Of a stretch of 27,013 nt of DNA, positions 22,369 to 27,013 are shown piece by piece. The stretch spans positions 1-27,013 of the forward strand of contig CAMDJS010000019.1 in the NCBI GenBank assembly GCA_945900685.1. Reading direction: 5' to 3'. Position 1 is the stretch's first letter; every line of letters begins with the position of its first letter. Below the pieces are notes generated by a model that saw only the letters and a list, made by a program, of their open reading frames with translations, was not told the origin of the DNA and made no database searches. Origin of the DNA: Bordetella parapertussis (GTDB lineage: Bacteria; Pseudomonadota; Gammaproteobacteria; Burkholderiales; Burkholderiaceae_C). Position numbers and translations under genes: made by a program.

Positions 22369-23685
22369 ATGTCCTCTTCTCCTAAAACCTCTGTTTTAGC
22401 CTTGATCGCATTAGTCATAGCCGGAGGTGGCGGATGGTGGTACTTGCAAAAACCTCCCGCTTCAGCCTCAGCTAAAGGTGCTCCAGCCGCAGGTGCTCCA
22501 GCCGCAGATACTCCAGCCGCAGGTGCTCCAGCCGCAGGTGGCGCGCCTCTAGGACCGCCAAGAGCCATGGGAGTGGAAATTGCAACTGTGCAAAGCTCCA
22601 GTTTGCGAGATGACGCACAAACCATCGGTACGCTGAAGTCTCGCCAAAACACCATGGTCAGACCCGAAGTTGCCGGTCGCGTGGTGGCCTTGGGCTTCAC
22701 CGATGGCAGCCAAGTCAGGGCTGGACAAATGTTGGTGCAGTTGGATGACACATTGCAACGCGCTGAAATTCAGCAATCACAAGCACAAGTGTCGATTGCC
22801 CAAGCCAACCACCGTCGCAACCAGGAACTGGTGGCGCAAAACTTCATTGCACAACGCGCGCTCGATGAAAGCCAAGCCAGTTTGCAAGTCGCGCAGGCGC
22901 AGTTGTCTTTGACCTGCGCACGCTGGCAACGCATGCGCATACTTGCCCCGTACTCTGGCACGGTCGGCATTCGCACTGTGAATGTCGGCGACTTTGTCAA
23001 AGACGGTGCAGACCTGGTGAACCTTGAGGATTTGAGTGGCTTGTATGTGGATTTCCGCTTGCCTGAGCGTTACCAAGACAAAGTCAGCATGAGACAGACC
23101 GTGGATGTGCAAGTCGACGCCATACCGGGTCGCAATTTTCAAGCTCGCATTCAAGCTATTGATCCTTTGATTGATGCCAATGGCCGCTCCATCAGCGTGC
23201 GCGCCTTGTTGAACAACAGTGCCGCCAGCCCCAAACCAAAAGCTGCAGAGCCTGCAGCAGCAGTCAGCAAACCCGTCAATACAACTGCTGCCATGGCTGA
23301 GGCCATTTGCCCGCCAGCACCTGCTGTGGCCGCTGACAAAGCCTCACCGCCCGGACCTTTGCGCCCCGGCATGTTTGCCCGCGTGAACGCCTTGTTCGCC
23401 TTGAAACAAGCCGCCTTGTCTGTGCCTGAAGAAGCCATTGTCCCGATGGGCGGTAAACAATTTGTCATTCGAGCGGTTCCACCTGAAGCAGTGCCGGATC
23501 ACGGACCGTTACCGCCTGACACCAAATTGGTATCTCAACGTACAGAGGTCAAGCTAGGTTCGCGCAGACCCGGCCGAGTGGAAATACTCTCCGGCTTGAC
23601 GGTCACAGACAGCGTGGTGGTTGCGGGTCAACACCGACTGCAAAAAGACGGCACCGCATTGCGTGTAGTTGAAACCAGGAACTGA
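22369..23685 (+). CDS. RND efflux periplasmic adaptor (membrane fusion protein)
   Basis: 438 residues. It links an inner-membrane RND pump to an outer-membrane channel. One N-terminal membrane anchor (about 9-26) has no lipobox Cys. A GAPAA-type linker repeat (residues 37-56) follows. The lipoyl half-motifs are VRPEVAGRVVALGFTDGSQVRAGQMLVQLD and RMRILAPYSGTVGIRTVNVGDFV, flanking an alpha-helical hairpin (QSQAQVSIAQANHRRNQELVAQ). The beta-barrel part (VDFRLPERYQDKVSMRQTVDV) leads to LRPGMFARV. An Ala/Pro-rich insert of about 46 residues (282-327) interrupts the usual short loop before LRPGMFARV. The pump gene starts 1 nt after its stop. Confidence 0.93.
   Translation: MSSSPKTSVLALIALVIAGGGGWWYLQKPPASASAKGAPAAGAPAADTPAAGAPAAGGAPLGPPRAMGVEIATVQSSSLRDDAQTIGTLKSRQNTMVRPEVAGRVVALGFTDGSQVRAGQMLVQLDDTLQRAEIQQSQAQVSIAQANHRRNQELVAQNFIAQRALDESQASLQVAQAQLSLTCARWQRMRILAPYSGTVGIRTVNVGDFVKDGADLVNLEDLSGLYVDFRLPERYQDKVSMRQTVDVQVDAIPGRNFQARIQAIDPLIDANGRSISVRALLNNSAASPKPKAAEPAAAVSKPVNTTAAMAEAICPPAPAVAADKASPPGPLRPGMFARVNALFALKQAALSVPEEAIVPMGGKQFVIRAVPPEAVPDHGPLPPDTKLVSQRTEVKLGSRRPGRVEILSGLTVTDSVVVAGQHRLQKDGTALRVVETRN
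22477..22536 (+). repeat. 15-bp tandem repeat (4 units) encoding GAPAA
   Basis: Four head-to-tail units of GGTGCTCCAGCCGCA. The third has GATACT in place of GGTGCT, changing Gly-Ala to Asp-Thr. It encodes a flexible linker just after the membrane anchor of the efflux adaptor. Unit number may vary by slippage without breaking the frame. Confidence 0.9.
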
Positions 23686-23686
23686 C

Positions 23687-26600
23687 ATGCAATTGGCTGA
23701 ACTCTCCATACGGCGTCCTGTATTTGCCACAGTTTTATCACTGCTGATTTTGCTGGTGGGGGTGGTGTCATTCGACCGCTTGGTGGTGCGCGAATACCCC
23801 AAGATTGACAACCCCACAGTGACCGTTGAAACCCGCTACGTGGGCGCATCCAGCGCAGTGGTTGAGAGCCAAGTCACCAAAACGCTGGAAGACTCTTTGG
23901 CTGGTGTGGAAGGCTTGGATGTGATCTCGTCCATCAGCCGTCAGGAACAAAGCCAAATCACGGTCAAATTTTTGTTGTCACGCGACCCAGATGCCGCAGC
24001 TTCGGATGTCCGCGACAAAGTTTCCAGGGTGCGCCAACGTTTGCCTGTAGGCATTGACGAACCGGTGATTGCCAAGGTGGAAGCCGATGCCTTCCCGGTC
24101 ATTTGGTTGTCTTTGAGTTCAGAGACCATGAACACCTTGGAATTGACCGACTTGGCTAACCGCATCGCCAAACCCATGATGCAGACCGCCCCCGGCGTTG
24201 CCGATGTGCGTATTTTTGGCGAGCGCAAATACGCCATGCGCATTTGGTTGGACATGGATCGCTTGGCTTCTTACCGATTGACCACACAAGATGTGGAAGA
24301 GGCCTTGCGCCGCTCCAACGTCGAGGTACCTGCCGGACGGGTGGAAAGCCAAGCCCGTGAATTCAATGTCACCACTGCCACCGACTTAACCAAACCCGAA
24401 GAATTCAAAGATATTGTGATTCGCAATATCAATGGCATGCCTGTTCGCTTAGGCGATGTCGCACGCATTGAGCAAGGTCCCTTGGCTGAGCGTTTTTCTG
24501 TTCGTTACAACGGCAGTGAGGCGGTGGCACTCGGCGTGTTACGTAACTCAACCGCCAATCCATTGGATCTGAGCAAAGCGATCACCGCCATGTTGCCGCG
24601 CATCCGGGAAAACATGCCCAAAGGCGTCGAGATTGAAATTGCCAACGACTCATCGGTGTTCATCGAAGAATCCATCAAAGCGGTTTACACAACCATTCTT
24701 GAAGCCGCCGCTTTGGTGTCATTAGTCATCTTCTTTTTCATGCGCACACTGCGCGCCTCCATCATTCCGTTGATCACCATTCCCGTGTCACTCACAGGCA
24801 GTTTTGCCCTGATGGCCTTGTTTGGTTTCTCCATCAATTCGCTCACTTTGCTGGCGCTGGTGTTGGCCATTGGCTTAGTGGTCGACGATGCGATTGTGGT
24901 GCTTGAAAATATTTACCGTTACATCGAAGAGGGTATGGAGCCGTTTGCCGCCGCCATCAAAGGTGTTCGCGAGATCGGTTTTGCGGTGGTGGCGATGACC
25001 TTGACGCTGGTCGCGGTATTTGCGCCATTGGCATTCACACCCGGGCGTACCGGGCGTTTGTTTGCCGAATTTGCGTTGGCATTGGCTGGCGCTGTGCTGG
25101 TGTCTGGCGTGGTCGCCTTGTCCTTGTCACCGATGATGTGTTCCTTGTTGCTTAAGCACAATCCGAAGCCGGGTTTGTTTGACCGTGCGGTCGGACGGTT
25201 TTTAGAGGGCATGACCCGAGCTTACGGCGGCCTGTTGTATTGGACGTTGACTGCATTTCGCTTGGGCCCCATCAATATTTCTCGGCGCTGGTTAGTAGCG
25301 GCGGTGATGATCTTGGCCGCCTGGGGTTCGTACCAGTTGTTCATGACGGCGAAAACCGAACTCTCGCCGATGGAAGACCGTGGCGTCATTCTGATCATTA
25401 TCAATGGACCCGATGGCGCAACCCTCGACTACACCTCCAAGTACGTGAACATGCTGGAGAAGATAGGCCGCAAGTACAACGAGTTCGATAAATTTTTTGC
25501 GGTGGTAGGCAACCCCACCGTGGCTCAAGGCGCTGTGTTTTTAGGTGCAAAACCCTGGGCCGAACGGCCTAAATCCACCTTGGATCTGGCGCGTGAAATG
25601 ATGCCTTCGGTGGCCAGTTTGCCTGGTGTGATGGCGTTTCCCATCACACCACCCTCGCTGGGACAAGCATTTCGCGAGCAGCCTTTCAATTTTGTGGTTC
25701 TGACCGGCGACAGTTATGAGAATTTGGCCAAAGTCACCAAAGTGCTTCAAGACGAAATTGCCAAGAACCCAGGCATCGTCAGTGCTGATGTCGACTTGCG
25801 CTTGAACAAGCCCGAATTGAGCCTGGAAGTGGACCGAGACCGTGCAGCCGATTTGGGTGTGCCTGTGGAAACCATTGCGCGTGCGGTTGAAACCGCCATG
25901 GGCGGGCGAACTGTCACGCAGTTCAAACGCAACGGTGAGCAATACGACGTGGTCGTACAAGCAGATGCCGCGGGTCGTTCCAGTCCCGATGGCATCGAAA
26001 AGATTTTTGTCCGTGGCAAGGGCGATGTGATGGTGCCTTTGTCGGCCTTGGTGCATTTGAAAGAAGTGGTTGTACCTCGCGAGCTCAACCATTTCGCGCA
26101 GCGGCGTAGCGTGTCATTCACCGCCAACCTTGCGCCCAACTACTCATTGGGAGAAGCATTGAAATTCATGAACGAGGTCACCGCTCGGGTACTCAAGACC
26201 GGATACTCCACCGATCTGAAGGGAAGTTCACGCGACTTTGCCCAATCAACCGGCTCCCTCACCAGCGTGTTTGTGTTGGCCTTGGTATTTATTTTCTTGG
26301 TGCTGGCCGCGCAGTTTGAAAGCTTTGTCGACCCGTTCGTCATTTTGTTGTCTGTGCCTTTGTCCATGGTCGGTGCATTGCTGGCGCTCAAATTCACCGG
26401 GAGCACTTTGAATGTGTACAGTCAGATTGGCTTGATCACCTTGGTCGGTTTGATCACCAAACACGGTATTTTGATTGTCGAGTTTGCCAACCAATTGCGA
26501 GCCAGTGGCATGACTGCAGTGGCCGCTGTGCATCGCTCTGCCACCTTGCGACTGCGCCCGATTTTGATGACCACAGGCGCCATGGTGCTGGGCGCGATTC

Positions 26601-26791
26601 CGTTGGCACTGGCCACAGGCGCAGGCTCTGAGAGCCGTCGCCAAATCGGCTGGGTGATTGTGGGCGGCATGTCGCTGGGCACATTGCTCACCATTTTTGT
26701 GGTGCCCACCATGTACTCGCTGTTTGCCCGCAAGGCGACACCCGGTCCGAACATGACGGTGGTGGAAGACACCAGTCCTTCGCACGGGTGA
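23687..26791 (+). CDS. RND-family multidrug efflux pump, inner-membrane transporter
   Basis: 1034 residues, AcrB/MexF/MdtB-type proton-driven antiporter. The ATG at 23687 follows AGGA and the adaptor stop by 1 nt. The N-terminus MQLAELSIRRPVFATVLSLLI is typical (TM1). The TM4 motif GLVVDDAIVVLENIYRYIEEG has the proton-relay aspartates D400 and D401. K925 (LITKHGILIVEFANQLR) is the TM10 partner lysine. Two large periplasmic loops lie between TM1-2 and TM7-8. Substrates cannot be told from sequence. No outer-membrane channel gene follows, because the next gene converges, so the pump probably uses a shared TolC-like protein or one encoded elsewhere. Confidence 0.96.
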   Translation: MQLAELSIRRPVFATVLSLLILLVGVVSFDRLVVREYPKIDNPTVTVETRYVGASSAVVESQVTKTLEDSLAGVEGLDVISSISRQEQSQITVKFLLSRDPDAAASDVRDKVSRVRQRLPVGIDEPVIAKVEADAFPVIWLSLSSETMNTLELTDLANRIAKPMMQTAPGVADVRIFGERKYAMRIWLDMDRLASYRLTTQDVEEALRRSNVEVPAGRVESQAREFNVTTATDLTKPEEFKDIVIRNINGMPVRLGDVARIEQGPLAERFSVRYNGSEAVALGVLRNSTANPLDLSKAITAMLPRIRENMPKGVEIEIANDSSVFIEESIKAVYTTILEAAALVSLVIFFFMRTLRASIIPLITIPVSLTGSFALMALFGFSINSLTLLALVLAIGLVVDDAIVVLENIYRYIEEGMEPFAAAIKGVREIGFAVVAMTLTLVAVFAPLAFTPGRTGRLFAEFALALAGAVLVSGVVALSLSPMMCSLLLKHNPKPGLFDRAVGRFLEGMTRAYGGLLYWTLTAFRLGPINISRRWLVAAVMILAAWGSYQLFMTAKTELSPMEDRGVILIIINGPDGATLDYTSKYVNMLEKIGRKYNEFDKFFAVVGNPTVAQGAVFLGAKPWAERPKSTLDLAREMMPSVASLPGVMAFPITPPSLGQAFREQPFNFVVLTGDSYENLAKVTKVLQDEIAKNPGIVSADVDLRLNKPELSLEVDRDRAADLGVPVETIARAVETAMGGRTVTQFKRNGEQYDVVVQADAAGRSSPDGIEKIFVRGKGDVMVPLSALVHLKEVVVPRELNHFAQRRSVSFTANLAPNYSLGEALKFMNEVTARVLKTGYSTDLKGSSRDFAQSTGSLTSVFVLALVFIFLVLAAQFESFVDPFVILLSVPLSMVGALLALKFTGSTLNVYSQIGLITLVGLITKHGILIVEFANQLRASGMTAVAAVHRSATLRLRPILMTTGAMVLGAIPLALATGAGSESRRQIGWVIVGGMSLGTLLTIFVVPTMYSLFARKATPGPNMTVVEDTSPSHG

Positions 26792-26802
26792 AGTCAAGAA
26801 CT

Positions 26803-27013
26803 TCAGGGCAATAGGTCTTGAAGCTCTTGCAGCGTATTCGCATTGGCGAATGGGTGTGCGCCTTCTGCGGTTTGCGTAAATTCAAACAAGGCCAGAGGTG
26901 CTTCCTGTTGCGCCCACGCGCTGATTTTTCGCTGACCTGATGCAAGATAGTCTTTGAGTGAATGGATAAGACTGCGGTGCATCAAACAAAACACAGGTTG
27001 CAATTCCCAAGTG
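26803..27013 (-). CDS. mobA: Molybdenum cofactor guanylyltransferase, 3' end (runs off the right edge)
   Basis: The last ~70 codons of MobA, which transfers GMP from GTP to molybdopterin to form the MGD cofactor of DMSO-reductase-family enzymes. The C-terminal signature is clear: QPVFCLMHRSLIHSLKDYL, then ASGQRKISAW and the final FANANTLQELQDL. The active-site GTP-binding N-terminus lies outside the window. The stop lies 11 nt from the converging RND gene. Confidence 0.88.
   Translation of the reverse strand, partial: TWELQPVFCLMHRSLIHSLKDYLASGQRKISAWAQQEAPLALFEFTQTAEGAHPFANANTLQELQDLLP

Noticed and set aside
22477..22536. CRISPR-like or regulatory repeat
   Set aside because: 15-bp units with no spacers, in frame inside the adaptor gene, encoding a GAPAA linker.
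23669..23686. Upstream alternative start of the RND pump gene
   Set aside because: It would overlap the adaptor 3' end and add MKPGTD, which is not in the family; the ATG at 23687 has AGGA upstream and the typical N-terminus.

Overview
The window looks like chromosome from a Burkholderiales betaproteobacterium, most like Comamonadaceae. The gene orders dnaX-ybaB-recR, gluQ-trmB and methyltransferase-rnhA, and the protein sequences, all fit that group. A pucBAC light-harvesting operon marks the organism as an anoxygenic (probably aerobic) phototroph of the Limnohabitans/Rhodoferax type. The genus is an inference. There is no 16S rRNA here and no search was run.

Layout. 1-897: 5' part of a succinate-semialdehyde-type aldehyde dehydrogenase (minus). 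1043-1615: yefM-yoeB toxin-antitoxin pair with a promoter and inverted-repeat operator. 1825-4821: alaS, about 124 residues longer than the family because of an in-frame, AT-richer internal tract. 4811-4928: tandem 59-bp hairpin repeat between converging genes. 4923-7621: minus-strand RNA-modification cluster (gluQ, trmB, RluA-type pseudouridine synthase). 7691-9759: puc operon, with a PpsR/CrtJ-type site over a strong sigma70 promoter, pucB, pucA, pucC and an unannotated 32-residue membrane peptide. 9767-13156: a LysR gene plus FAD oxidoreductase, divergent from pirin plus a flavodoxin-fold quinone reductase. 13263-13964: DUF599 membrane protein. 14003-15705: two identical 4.5S SRP RNA genes (minus) flanking an AT-rich segment with a lone methyltransferase and a broken IS21-type istA fragment. 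15738-18397: dnaX-ybaB-recR. 18472-19530: Tat-type solute-binding protein. 19532-20947: mltD-like transglycosylase. 21016-22334: methyltransferase plus rnhA. 22369-26791: RND efflux adaptor and pump. 26803-27013: 3' end of mobA (minus).

Most genes are housekeeping. The unusual material is (1) the domain-sized insert in alaS, (2) the duplicated SRP RNA flanking a small foreign segment, (3) an LH2 alpha subunit with Phe44-Leu45, the known signature of blue-shifted B800-820 (LH3) antennae, (4) the small peptide at the end of the puc operon, (5) an A9 slippage tract in dnaX, and (6) a YoeB toxin whose catalytic C-terminal His is replaced by Tyr. No tRNA, rRNA or CRISPR array was seen.
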